Below, piece after piece: positions 1 through 7,579 of a stretch of DNA of 64,000 nt. Under the pieces are notes generated by a model that did not search any database, was not told where the DNA came from, and saw only the letters and a program-made list of their open reading frames with translations. Source of the DNA: an uncultured Clostridia bacterium (GTDB taxonomy: Bacteria; Bacillota; Clostridia; Peptostreptococcales; Anaerovoracaceae); contig CALIXS010000013.1 of the NCBI GenBank assembly GCA_938046095.1, forward strand, positions 112,852-176,851, written 5' to 3'. How positions within the stretch are numbered: position 1 is the stretch's first letter; the number at the start of each line of letters is the position of its first letter. The translations under genes and the position numbers were made by a program.

Positions 1-822
1 AACGGAAAAACGATAGTATCGCTGCCCGGTCCTCCGCGTGAGCTTACGAGGATGTGGAAACGATGCGTCAGACCGTACCTTTCGGCTTTTTCGGATAAGA
101 CGATATATTACAGACTTGTGCGCTTTTTCGGGATAGGCGAGTCAAACCTCGAAACGATGCTTCTGCCTTTGATAGACACTCAGACCGATCCGACGATAGC
201 AACCTACGCAAAGGAGGGCGAGTGCAGCGTCAGGGTCGCTTCAAAGCGTTCGGATGCATCCGAGGCGAAGCGGGCGGTAGATGATATTCTGTTCAAAATA
301 TCGGAGATCGCAGGGGAGTACATCCTGAGTTATGACGGACGGGGTATAAACGAAGAGGTCGGAGAATATCTGATAGAAAACGATATTACGATATCGGCAT
401 GCGAGTCATGCACAGGGGGCATGTTCAGCAATATGTGTGTGAGCGTGCCAGGGATATCGCACGTGTTCGACAGTGGTTTCGTTACATATACGGAAAAATC
501 AAAGATCAAAGAGCTTGGCGTTTCACCTGAGACATTAGCCGAATTTTCTGCCGAAAGTCCCGAGGTTGCGCGCGAAATGGCAGCAGGACTTGCTGCAAGG
601 ACGGGAACGCGAATAGCCGTATCCTCGACAGGTGTTGCGGGACCCGGCTCCCGGAACGGGCGCGAGGCGGGAACGATGTTCGTCGGACTTGCATTCGACG
701 GAAATGTTACGGTACGCAAAATAGCGACTCATAGAGACGACCGTGAATGGAACCGCAATTACTGTTGTCTCGTCATGTTCGACGAAATAAGACGTGTGCT
801 TGCAATCAGGCCGAAAATATAA
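1..822 (+). CDS. cinA: CinA family protein, 3' part (5' end outside window)
   Basis: The reading frame is open from base 1, so the gene starts left of the window and 273 residues are visible. Residues 8-14 (LPGPPRE) are the conserved end of the MoCF-like domain of CinA. From about residue 115 the C-terminal PncC-type domain follows, with ACESCTGG near residue 132 and a Gly-rich STGVAGPG segment. The C-terminal domain of this family deamidates nicotinamide mononucleotide to nicotinic acid mononucleotide, a pyridine nucleotide recycling step; the N-terminal domain acts on ADP-ribose in some members. It lies directly upstream of recA, as in many Bacillota, but recA has its own promoter and SOS box. 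Family assignment is firm; the activity is inferred from the family. Confidence 0.93.
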   Translation, partial: NGKTIVSLPGPPRELTRMWKRCVRPYLSAFSDKTIYYRLVRFFGIGESNLETMLLPLIDTQTDPTIATYAKEGECSVRVASKRSDASEAKRAVDDILFKISEIAGEYILSYDGRGINEEVGEYLIENDITISACESCTGGMFSNMCVSVPGISHVFDSGFVTYTEKSKIKELGVSPETLAEFSAESPEVAREMAAGLAARTGTRIAVSSTGVAGPGSRNGREAGTMFVGLAFDGNVTVRKIATHRDDREWNRNYCCLVMFDEIRRVLAIRPKI

Positions 823-910
823 CATTGACAATGTATGGGGAATGACGTAAGCTACAATTACCATAAAATAACAATATTAAGGTCTTGATTTTTTGACCGC
901 ATCATTATAT

Positions 911-940
911 TATAATCTTATGTAAACGAACAAATGTTCA
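911..940 (+). promoter_or_regulatory. recA promoter -10 region and LexA (SOS) box
   Basis: A perfect TATAAT lies at 911-916. Just downstream, 927-940 reads CGAACAAATGTTCA, which matches the Bacillota LexA operator CGAAC-N4-GTTCG at every position except the last. The box sits where transcription should begin, so bound LexA would block the promoter. The -35 is unclear: TTGATT at 885-890 is 20 bases from the -10 and TTGACC at 893-898 only 12. Confidence 0.88.
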
Positions 941-954
941 CAACGGAGGGAACA

Positions 955-2064
955 ATGGCAGTAAAAAAGGACGGTAAACCGGATATATCCGAAAAAGAAA
1001 AGGCGCTTGAGGCTGCACTCAACCAGATTCAGAAGCAGTTCGGTCAGGGCGCAATAATGAAGATGGGCGAAGGGCTCGGCATTCAGGATCTCGATGTTAT
1101 TCCGACGGGCTCCATAAGCCTCGACCTTGCGACGGGCGTCGGAGGCGTGCCGAAAGGGAGAATAATCGAGGTCTACGGACCTGAATCCTCCGGTAAAACA
1201 ACGCTCACGCTGCATATAGTTGCAGAAGCGCAGAAGAAGGGCGGCAAGGCCGCATTCATCGATGCCGAGCATGCGCTCGACCCCGTATATGCCAAGAACC
1301 TCGGCGTGTGCGTCGACGAGCTTCTCGTTTCACAGCCGGATACGGGCGAGCAGGCGCTCGAGATATGCGATATGCTTGCCAGGAGCGGTGCTCTCGATGT
1401 TATAGTTGTGGACTCTGTCGCCGCCCTCGTACCGAAAGCGGAGATTCAGGGCGATATCGGAGATGCTCATGTAGGGCTTCAGGCAAGGCTTATGTCGCAG
1501 GCTCTGCGCAAACTCGCCGGAACGGTAAGCAGATCCAATACGTGCATAATCTTTATCAATCAGCTCAGGGAGAAGGTCGGCGTTATGTTCGGCAATCCGG
1601 AGACGACGACCGGAGGCAGGGCTCTCAAATTCTATGCAACTATGAGATTTGATGTCAGGCGCCTCGAGACCATAAAAAAAGGCGACAATATGCTCGGTAA
1701 CCGTACAAGGGTAAAGATCGTCAAGAACAAGGTGGCGCCGCCGTTCAAGAAAGCCGAATTTGACATCATGTACGGTGAGGGGATTTCCAGAGCCGGAGAT
1801 GTGCTCGACTGCGCTGCGGAAGCGGACATACTCGAAAAATCCGGCTCGTGGTACAGCTATAACGGCGAAAGGATCGGTCAGGGACGTGAGAACGTCAAGC
1901 AATACATCGATGAACATCCTCAGCTTATGGCGGAACTCGAGCAAAAGCTGCTCACGAGACTTCACGACGAACAAAGTACGGTGGGCGGCTCGCCGGAAAT
2001 AGATGACGATGCTCCGACACCGGAAATGAGAGTTGACGAGGACGGAGTCATAATCGACGACTGA
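955..2064 (+). CDS. recA: Recombinase A (RecA)
   Basis: A 369-residue RecA, the usual length. It forms filaments on single-stranded DNA, catalyses homologous pairing and triggers LexA self-cleavage. The Walker A loop (GPESSGKTT) is near residues 76-84, the mobile-loop segment INQLREKVG near 200, and the C-terminus is acidic as usual. The frame is open from an ATG at 934, but that codon lies inside the LexA box and has no ribosome binding site; the ATG at 955 follows GGAGG at 945-949 and gives the standard N-terminus, so I use 955. Expression should be SOS-induced through the box at 927-940. No recX or rny follows; the next gene is rplU after 267 bases. Confidence 0.98.
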   Translation: MAVKKDGKPDISEKEKALEAALNQIQKQFGQGAIMKMGEGLGIQDLDVIPTGSISLDLATGVGGVPKGRIIEVYGPESSGKTTLTLHIVAEAQKKGGKAAFIDAEHALDPVYAKNLGVCVDELLVSQPDTGEQALEICDMLARSGALDVIVVDSVAALVPKAEIQGDIGDAHVGLQARLMSQALRKLAGTVSRSNTCIIFINQLREKVGVMFGNPETTTGGRALKFYATMRFDVRRLETIKKGDNMLGNRTRVKIVKNKVAPPFKKAEFDIMYGEGISRAGDVLDCAAEADILEKSGSWYSYNGERIGQGRENVKQYIDEHPQLMAELEQKLLTRLHDEQSTVGGSPEIDDDAPTPEMRVDEDGVIIDD

Positions 2065-2209
2065 TTACTGCAATATCTTTTATATTATATCATTTTTTAT
2101 AATGTAAATATTTTCGATAATTCGCATTTTTGTATAAGTCAGTCTTGAAACCGGAACTTACTCTGCAAATTATCTGTAAAAAAATCGTCAATACTGTCAA
2201 TACTTAAGT

Positions 2210-2238
2210 TTGACATTTCAATGTATGCGTGGTATCAT
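2210..2238 (+). promoter_or_regulatory. Sigma-A-type promoter of rplU-rpmA
   Basis: TTGACA at 2210-2215 and TATCAT at 2233-2238 are separated by exactly 17 bases, a near-consensus housekeeping promoter. Transcription would begin at about 2245, at the start of the structured leader of rplU. The preceding 2065-2209 is AT-rich spacer after recA with nothing else I can identify. Confidence 0.85.
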
Positions 2239-2239
2239 A

Positions 2240-2316
2240 GCTTGGTTAGACCGCTCGGTATGGGCTCCTAAATTCGCCAATATGGCGATGCCCGGAGAAG
2301 GCGAGGCTGGATAGAG
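2240..2316 (+). ncRNA. Putative ribosomal protein L21 leader (cis-regulatory RNA)
   Basis: The 5' untranslated region between the promoter and the rplU ribosome binding site is GC-rich against an AT-rich background and can form local stems, for example CGCC at 2275-2278 with GGCG at 2284-2287. Bacillota rplU genes commonly carry an autoregulatory L21 leader in this position. The assignment rests on location, length and fold potential, not on a covariance-model match. Confidence 0.55.
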
Positions 2317-2331
2317 GAGGTACATTTAATC

Positions 2332-2832
2332 ATGTATGCAATTGTAGAAACAGGCGGCAAGCAGTATAAAGTCACGGAAGGTGACCTAATCAGAGTTGAG
2401 AAACTCGCTGCTGAAGCCGGTGAAAAGGTAGAGCTCGACAAGGTGCTCGTGCTCGGTGAGGGTGCCGACATCAAGGTAGGAACTCCGTATATAGAGGGGG
2501 CAAAGGTCGTCGGAGAGGTAGTCGAGAACGGAAAAGGGCAGAAGGTGATCATCTTCAAGTACAAGGCTAAAAAGGATTACAGAAAGAAGCAGGGTCACAG
2601 ACAGCCTTATACGATGATAAAGATTGAGTCGCTCGGCGGCGGCAGTGCTCCAAAGGCGCCGAAAGCTGCCGGGTCGGAACCGAAAGCCGGGGCGGTGCCT
2701 GAAGCGAAGAAGATATCGGCTTCCATGAAGAAAGATGAGCTCATCGCATATGCCGATAAAAACGGCATCAAAGTGGATCCGAAGTCCACAAAAGCAGAGA
2801 TCATCGAGACAATCGAAGCCGCAACAAAGTAA
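2332..2832 (+). CDS. rplU: 50S ribosomal protein L21 with a C-terminal extension
   Basis: L21 is a component of the large ribosomal subunit that binds 23S rRNA. Residues 1-101 are a typical complete L21 (start MYAIVETGGKQYKV, then the conserved GHRQPYT segment). The protein is 166 residues against about 103 for most L21. The extra part is an Ala/Pro/Lys-rich linker (about 102-126) and a 40-residue tail, KKDELIAYADKNGIKV and onward, resembling a short SAP/HeH-type helix-extended loop-helix nucleic-acid-binding module. The gene has a strong ribosome binding site (GAGGAGG at 2314-2320), its own promoter and a structured leader. It is followed after 31 bases by rpmA, with no prp gene between them. 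Confidence 0.97.
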   Translation: MYAIVETGGKQYKVTEGDLIRVEKLAAEAGEKVELDKVLVLGEGADIKVGTPYIEGAKVVGEVVENGKGQKVIIFKYKAKKDYRKKQGHRQPYTMIKIESLGGGSAPKAPKAAGSEPKAGAVPEAKKISASMKKDELIAYADKNGIKVDPKSTKAEIIETIEAATK

Positions 2833-2863
2833 TCAGGTTTGACAGACAGGGAGGTGTCTTTAC

Positions 2864-3124
2864 ATGGCAAGTAAAAAAGGTGTAGGTAGCTCCAAAAACG
2901 GCCGCGAATCCGAATCCAAACGACTTGGAGTCAAAATCGGTGACGGACAGTTTGTAAGCGCCGGCAGCATCCTTGTTAGACAGAGAGGAACCAAGTTCCA
3001 TCCGGGCAACAATGTCGGGATCGGCGGAGATGATACTCTGTTTGCAAAGATCGACGGTAATGTCAAATTCGAGAGATATGACAAGACCAGAAAACAGGTC
3101 AGCGTTTATTCAAAAGAAGCTTAA
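2864..3124 (+). CDS. rpmA: 50S ribosomal protein L27 (no cleavable leader)
   Basis: An 86-residue L27, located near the peptidyl-transferase centre. It starts directly with MASKKGVGSSKNGR. Many Bacillota encode L27 with an N-terminal extension of about nine residues (MLK.NLQ.F type) that must be removed by the cysteine protease Prp, whose gene normally sits between rplU and rpmA. Here there is neither an extension nor a prp gene: the in-frame codons just upstream of the ATG do not encode one, and GGGAGGTG at 2850-2856 positions the ribosome at this ATG. The protein should therefore need at most methionine removal. Cotranscribed with rplU; a hairpin terminator follows. Confidence 0.97.
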   Translation: MASKKGVGSSKNGRESESKRLGVKIGDGQFVSAGSILVRQRGTKFHPGNNVGIGGDDTLFAKIDGNVKFERYDKTRKQVSVYSKEA

Positions 3125-3129
3125 CTGTG

Positions 3130-3158
3130 AGGCCTCAGGATACTGAGGCTTCTTTCTT
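3130..3158 (+). terminator. Intrinsic terminator after rpmA
   Basis: GCCTCAG (3132-3138), a GATA loop and CTGAGGC (3143-3149) form a 7-bp stem, extendable by weaker pairs, followed by the T-rich stretch TTCTTTCTTT. It separates rplU-rpmA from obgE, at least partially. Confidence 0.75.
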
Positions 3159-3190
3159 TAGTATGCGCATTTTGAGCACGGAGGTTTTCT

Positions 3191-4489
3191 ATGCTTGTCG
3201 ATAAAGCAAAAATAACGATAGTTTCAGGCAAAGGCGGCAACGGAAGCGTAAGCTTCAGGCGTGAGCCTTTTGTTCCCGAGGGAGGCCCGGACGGCGGCGA
3301 CGGCGGCGACGGCGGCAATGTTATTATCAGGGCTGACTGCAATCTCAGAACCCTTATGGACTTCAAATATAAAAAAAAATACGTAGCCGAAAACGGGCAG
3401 GACGGTATGAAGAAAAAGTGCTACGGTAAACGAGGAAGCGATCTCATAATAAAAGTTCCGGTTGGAACTTTGGTTTTCGATGCGGAAAGCGGACGGCTCA
3501 TGCGCGATCTCAAGGATAACGGCGAGTCGTTTATTGCCGCTAAGGGCGGCAAGGGCGGCAAGGGCAACGTTCATTTTAAGAATTCGGTCAGGCAGGCGCC
3601 GAACTTTGCCGAGGCGGGAGGCTCCGCGAAGGAAAGAGATATAATACTGGAGCTGAAAATGATTGCGGACGTCGGTCTCGTAGGCTTTCCGAATGTCGGG
3701 AAATCATCTTTGCTCGCCGTTGCGACAAATGCCAGACCTAAGATCGAAAACTACCATTTTACGACAATCGACCCTAATCTCGGCGTCGTATTGCTTGATG
3801 ACAGTGAATTCATAATGGCGGATATCGCGGGCATAATAGAAGGCGCCCATCAGGGATCGGGTCTCGGATTCAGGTTTCTCAAGCACATAGAGAGGACCAA
3901 GGTTCTTATACACGTAGTGGATGTATCGGGCTGCGAGGGAAGAGATCCCAAGGATGATTTCGATAAGATAAACGACGAGCTGCTCAAATACGATCCGAAG
4001 GTTGCGGCAAAACCTATGATAGTTGCGGCAAACAAGATAGATCTTATAGATGAGAGCTCGCCGGAATTCGCGGACTTCAAGGCGTATATCGAAGCAAAGG
4101 GGCTTGAGGTCTATCCTATATCGGCTCCTCTCGGTCTGGGTGTGAAAAGTCTCATGTATGCAGCAGCCCGAAAGCTTGAGGAAGAAAGGCTCAAACCCGC
4201 ATCTGAAGAAGAATATGAATACTTCGATTTTGATACCGACAATACGCCTGATGCCGATTACAGAATCGTAAACGTTAAAAAAGAGGGAAGTGATACTTTT
4301 GTCCTTTCGGGCAAACAGCTTCAGAAGATTTTTGATTCGACGAATTTTAACGATATGGGGTCGCTCAGATATTTGTATAAATACATAGAAAAGAGCGGTG
4401 CCGTCAAAAAAATGATCTCGATGGGGCTTGAAGAAGGGGATATTGTCAGGATCGACGATTTTGAATTTGAATACTACGACGAATATTGA
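3191..4489 (+). CDS. obgE: GTPase Obg (ObgE/CgtA)
   Basis: A 432-residue Obg protein, a late 50S assembly GTPase linked to the stringent response. The glycine-rich N-terminal Obg fold covers roughly residues 1-157 (repeated GG.GG motifs such as GGDGGDGG). The G domain begins with GFPNVGKSS near residue 164, with DIAG (switch II) and NKID following. A C-terminal OCT domain occupies about 350-425. The start is preceded by CGGAGG. The stop is one base from the ATG of the next gene, so translation is probably coupled. The rplU-rpmA-obgE order is a conserved bacterial cluster. Confidence 0.97.
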   Translation: MLVDKAKITIVSGKGGNGSVSFRREPFVPEGGPDGGDGGDGGNVIIRADCNLRTLMDFKYKKKYVAENGQDGMKKKCYGKRGSDLIIKVPVGTLVFDAESGRLMRDLKDNGESFIAAKGGKGGKGNVHFKNSVRQAPNFAEAGGSAKERDIILELKMIADVGLVGFPNVGKSSLLAVATNARPKIENYHFTTIDPNLGVVLLDDSEFIMADIAGIIEGAHQGSGLGFRFLKHIERTKVLIHVVDVSGCEGRDPKDDFDKINDELLKYDPKVAAKPMIVAANKIDLIDESSPEFADFKAYIEAKGLEVYPISAPLGLGVKSLMYAAARKLEEERLKPASEEEYEYFDFDTDNTPDADYRIVNVKKEGSDTFVLSGKQLQKIFDSTNFNDMGSLRYLYKYIEKSGAVKKMISMGLEEGDIVRIDDFEFEYYDEY

Positions 4490-4490
4490 C

Positions 4491-6851
4491 ATGGAGCTTT
4501 TAACAAAAAAACAGTGTGAGAATTTATATAAAAAATATGATACTCCGGCTCACGTGATCAGGCACTGCATCGCCGTGGGAGACACCGGAGCGCGAATCGC
4601 GCAGGAGCTCAACGCCAAAGGACTTAATCTCGACGTCGAGCTTATTCGCGTGTCCGGATATGTACATGACGTGATGAGAACGCGTGAACATCACGGCGAA
4701 ATGGCGGCCGAGATGCTTGAGCGGATCGGACATACTAAAGAAGCCGACGTAGTAAGAGATCACATGCATTACGATTTCGGCGACGGCTGCAATCCGACAG
4801 AAACGGACATAATGTGCCTTGCAGACAGACTTGTAAAGGAAGACGAATATGTAGGGATCGACAAAAGAATAGACTATCTGATAAACAAGCCCGGCAGATC
4901 CGCCGAGCGTACGAATAGGCTGCTGCTGAAAAAGGAAGAAACAGTACGGTTCATGTCGGCGCTTGAAAGCCGCCTCGGACAAAGTATCGACAGCATCTTT
5001 TTCGGAAGCGATATAATAAGCCGTAAGTTAGGTGCCATACTGAATCGTGTAGAAAAACCCGGGAGATATATAGGTTCGGAACTCGGCATGTGCGAAAAGG
5101 ATCCCGACGGCAGGCTTCGATTCGCCTTTGCTTTTCCCGACCTATATGAGATAGGCATGTCGTATATGGGTCTTCAGATATTATATAATCTGATAAATAA
5201 ACATGAAGAGTTTTATTGTGAACGAGTATTTGAACCTGCTCCCGACATGGCCCGCCTTATGCGCTCCGAGAAGCTTCCGCTATTTACTCTCGAAACAAAG
5301 ACGGCTGTGCACAGTATGGATGTTCTCGGGTTTACTCTTCAATACGAGATGTCCTTTACGAATATAGCGGACATTCTCGACCTTGCTGGGATACCGCTAA
5401 TGTCGAAGGACAGGACGGAAAACTTTCCTTTAGTTATTGCAGGAGGTCCGTGTGCATATCAGCCCGAGCCGCTTGCCGATATGATCGATGTTTTTTTGAT
5501 CGGTGACGGCGAGGCGCTGCTTCCGGCTTTTTTGAAGCGCGTTGCGGACGCTAAGGCCGCCGGGATCGATAAAGTATCCTTTCTCAAGGACATATGTGCG
5601 ATGACAGGCATATATGTACCGTCATTTTATGAGCCCGTGTACAATGATGACGGTACACTCAGCCGCTACCGCAGACTTTTTGACGGGGCGCCGGAAAAGA
5701 CGGAGCGTGCAGTTCTCGACTCGATAGAGGATGTCGATTTTCCGACAGAGCTTATGATTCCGTACATAGAAACGGTTCATGACAGAGCCGTTGTCGAGAT
5801 GTTCAGAGGATGCACCCGCGGATGCAGATTCTGCCAAGCGGGCATGATATACCGCCCGGTGCGTGAAAGAAAGCCCGAAACAATAAAAAAATTAGCGGGA
5901 GATCAGCTTAAAAGTACGGGATATGACGAACTGTCGCTGCTTTCGCTTTCTACAAGCGATTATTCACGGTTTGAAGAGCTTACAACGGCTCTGATGAAAG
6001 ATTGCGCCGCCGAAAATGTTGCGTTGTCGTTGCCTTCGCTCAGGCTCGACACATTTTCCTTCAATGTCCTGAACGAGATCCAAAAGTACAGGAAATCGGG
6101 TCTGACGTTTGCCCCGGAGGCGGGCACGCAAAGGCTCAGAGATGTTATAAACAAAGGAATTACGGAAAAGGATATCTTTTCTGCCGTAAGACAGGCGATC
6201 GAACTCGGATGGAATCGCATAAAATTTTATTTTATGATCGGATTGCCTACAGAGAAGTACGAGGATCTCGACGGGATAGCTTCCATAGCATCCAGATGCA
6301 TGGAGATTTTTCGCGCGTCGGGGCGCGGCGGAAGATTTAATATAAACGTAAGTGTATCAAATTTCGTTCCAAAAGCGCATACGCCGTTTCAATGGGCGCC
6401 GCAGGACAGCGCCGAGGTCTTCAGGGCAAAGCACGATTACCTGAAGTCAAAGCTGCGCATCAGGGGAGTGACGTTCAGTTATCACGATGATTTTGTGAGT
6501 GTGCTCGAGGCTTTGATTGCGAGGGGCGACAGAAGATTGGGGAATCTGATCGTTACTGCGTACAAAAATGGCTGTCTGTTAGACAGCTGGGCGGAATACT
6601 TTGACAGGGCAAAATGGGAGAGGTCGATAGAAGAATGCGGTATCGACGTTCCGTTTTATGCATCGAGGGAACGCACTGCCGACGAATTTTTGCCGTGGGA
6701 CATAATCGACAGCTCTGTTAAAACAGAATATCTGAAAGCCGAATACGACAAGGCGCTGCATGAGACGACTACGCACGACTGCCGCTTCGGCTGTACGGGG
6801 TGCGGTATAAACAGGCGTACTAAATGCGCCCTCGGAGGTATATATGAGTAG
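4491..6851 (+). CDS. Fused HD-domain / B12-binding-like radical SAM protein (TIGR03960-type)
   Basis: A 786-residue protein with two parts. Residues 1 to about 165 form an HD-superfamily phosphohydrolase-like domain with intact metal-site residues (H25, H59-D60, H91, D112). The rest matches the uncharacterised radical SAM family normally of about 600-620 residues: an N-terminal cobalamin-binding-like region, then CX3CX2C (C441, C445, C448) that would bind the SAM-cleaving 4Fe-4S cluster. The C-terminal end carries a second CX3CX2C (C764, C768, C771) plus C779, possibly an auxiliary cluster. A TTG at 4428 extends the frame 63 bases into obgE; the ATG at 4491, one base after the obgE stop, gives a natural HD-domain start and is preferred. 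It overlaps the DUF2344 gene by 8 bases. The reaction is unknown. Confidence 0.88.
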   Translation: MELLTKKQCENLYKKYDTPAHVIRHCIAVGDTGARIAQELNAKGLNLDVELIRVSGYVHDVMRTREHHGEMAAEMLERIGHTKEADVVRDHMHYDFGDGCNPTETDIMCLADRLVKEDEYVGIDKRIDYLINKPGRSAERTNRLLLKKEETVRFMSALESRLGQSIDSIFFGSDIISRKLGAILNRVEKPGRYIGSELGMCEKDPDGRLRFAFAFPDLYEIGMSYMGLQILYNLINKHEEFYCERVFEPAPDMARLMRSEKLPLFTLETKTAVHSMDVLGFTLQYEMSFTNIADILDLAGIPLMSKDRTENFPLVIAGGPCAYQPEPLADMIDVFLIGDGEALLPAFLKRVADAKAAGIDKVSFLKDICAMTGIYVPSFYEPVYNDDGTLSRYRRLFDGAPEKTERAVLDSIEDVDFPTELMIPYIETVHDRAVVEMFRGCTRGCRFCQAGMIYRPVRERKPETIKKLAGDQLKSTGYDELSLLSLSTSDYSRFEELTTALMKDCAAENVALSLPSLRLDTFSFNVLNEIQKYRKSGLTFAPEAGTQRLRDVINKGITEKDIFSAVRQAIELGWNRIKFYFMIGLPTEKYEDLDGIASIASRCMEIFRASGRGGRFNINVSVSNFVPKAHTPFQWAPQDSAEVFRAKHDYLKSKLRIRGVTFSYHDDFVSVLEALIARGDRRLGNLIVTAYKNGCLLDSWAEYFDRAKWERSIEECGIDVPFYASRERTADEFLPWDIIDSSVKTEYLKAEYDKALHETTTHDCRFGCTGCGINRRTKCALGGIYE

Positions 6852-7551
6852 ATACGTTCTGACATTCAAAAAAGAAGGCTACATCGTATATACATCCCAC
6901 CTCGATATGCTGAGGCTCTTTAAGAGGGCATTCAGGCGTGTCGGAATGCCGCTCGAATATTCCCGGGGATTCAACCCTCATCCGAAAATGAGCTTCGCAC
7001 AGCCGCTTTCTCTGGGATTTGCCGGCCTTGACGAGCAGCTCGAATTCTTTACCGAAAAAGATATAAACTGTGCGGAGATGACGTCGAGTATAAACGGGAC
7101 GATACCGGGCGGTCTTTCGGTTACAGATATCAGGTTATTGAACATAAAAGAAAAAAGTCTTGCCGGTCTCGTAACGGGAGCTGTTTATACGGTAGTTCTT
7201 CCCGTATCATACGATTCTGCGGCGGAAGAAATCCGAGGATATATAAACGATTACCTCTCACGTGATCGCATAGCGGCATATAAGCAGCAAAAAAAGACAA
7301 AAAAACAAATTGAAATCGATATAAGGAGCAAAATAAGAGATATCAGACTCGCCGACTCGGCCGGCGATGTAGCTTTGATTATGGAACTCGATCAGGGCAG
7401 CTCGTCAAACCTTAATCCCGAACTCGTCACGGACACATTTTTGGAAGCGTATGTTAACTCCATAAAAAAATACGAGGTATCGGTAACGAGAAATTACCTT
7501 ATTTACGACGCTTGTATTCCCCAAACGATAGGCTTACACTCTGATAAATGA
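6844..7551 (+). CDS. Radical SAM-linked protein, DUF2344 (TIGR03936)
   Basis: A 235-residue protein that starts within the last codons of the radical SAM gene (ATGAGTAG overlap) behind GGAGG. The N-terminal half carries the family signature YTSHLDMLRLFKRAFRR and GFNPHPKMSFAQPL. Members are almost always encoded beside, or fused to, the radical SAM protein upstream, so the two probably act together. No function is established. In other Bacillota the pair usually precedes rng (RNase G) and rplU; here rng is missing and comEA follows. Confidence 0.85.
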   Translation: MSRYVLTFKKEGYIVYTSHLDMLRLFKRAFRRVGMPLEYSRGFNPHPKMSFAQPLSLGFAGLDEQLEFFTEKDINCAEMTSSINGTIPGGLSVTDIRLLNIKEKSLAGLVTGAVYTVVLPVSYDSAAEEIRGYINDYLSRDRIAAYKQQKKTKKQIEIDIRSKIRDIRLADSAGDVALIMELDQGSSSNLNPELVTDTFLEAYVNSIKKYEVSVTRNYLIYDACIPQTIGLHSDK

Positions 7552-7579
7552 ATTTATCAAAAGGAGGGAGAAACGGTAA

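Noticed and set aside
893..916. TTGACC at 893-898 as the recA -35 element
   Set aside because: Only 12 bases separate it from the TATAAT, too few for a sigma-A promoter.
2065..2209. recX or another small gene between recA and rplU
   Set aside because: AT-rich sequence with no open frame of useful length and no ribosome binding site.
4428..4490. An earlier TTG start for the HD/radical SAM gene
   Set aside because: It would add 21 residues unlike any HD domain and lies inside the OCT domain coding region of obgE; the ATG at 4491 is better.
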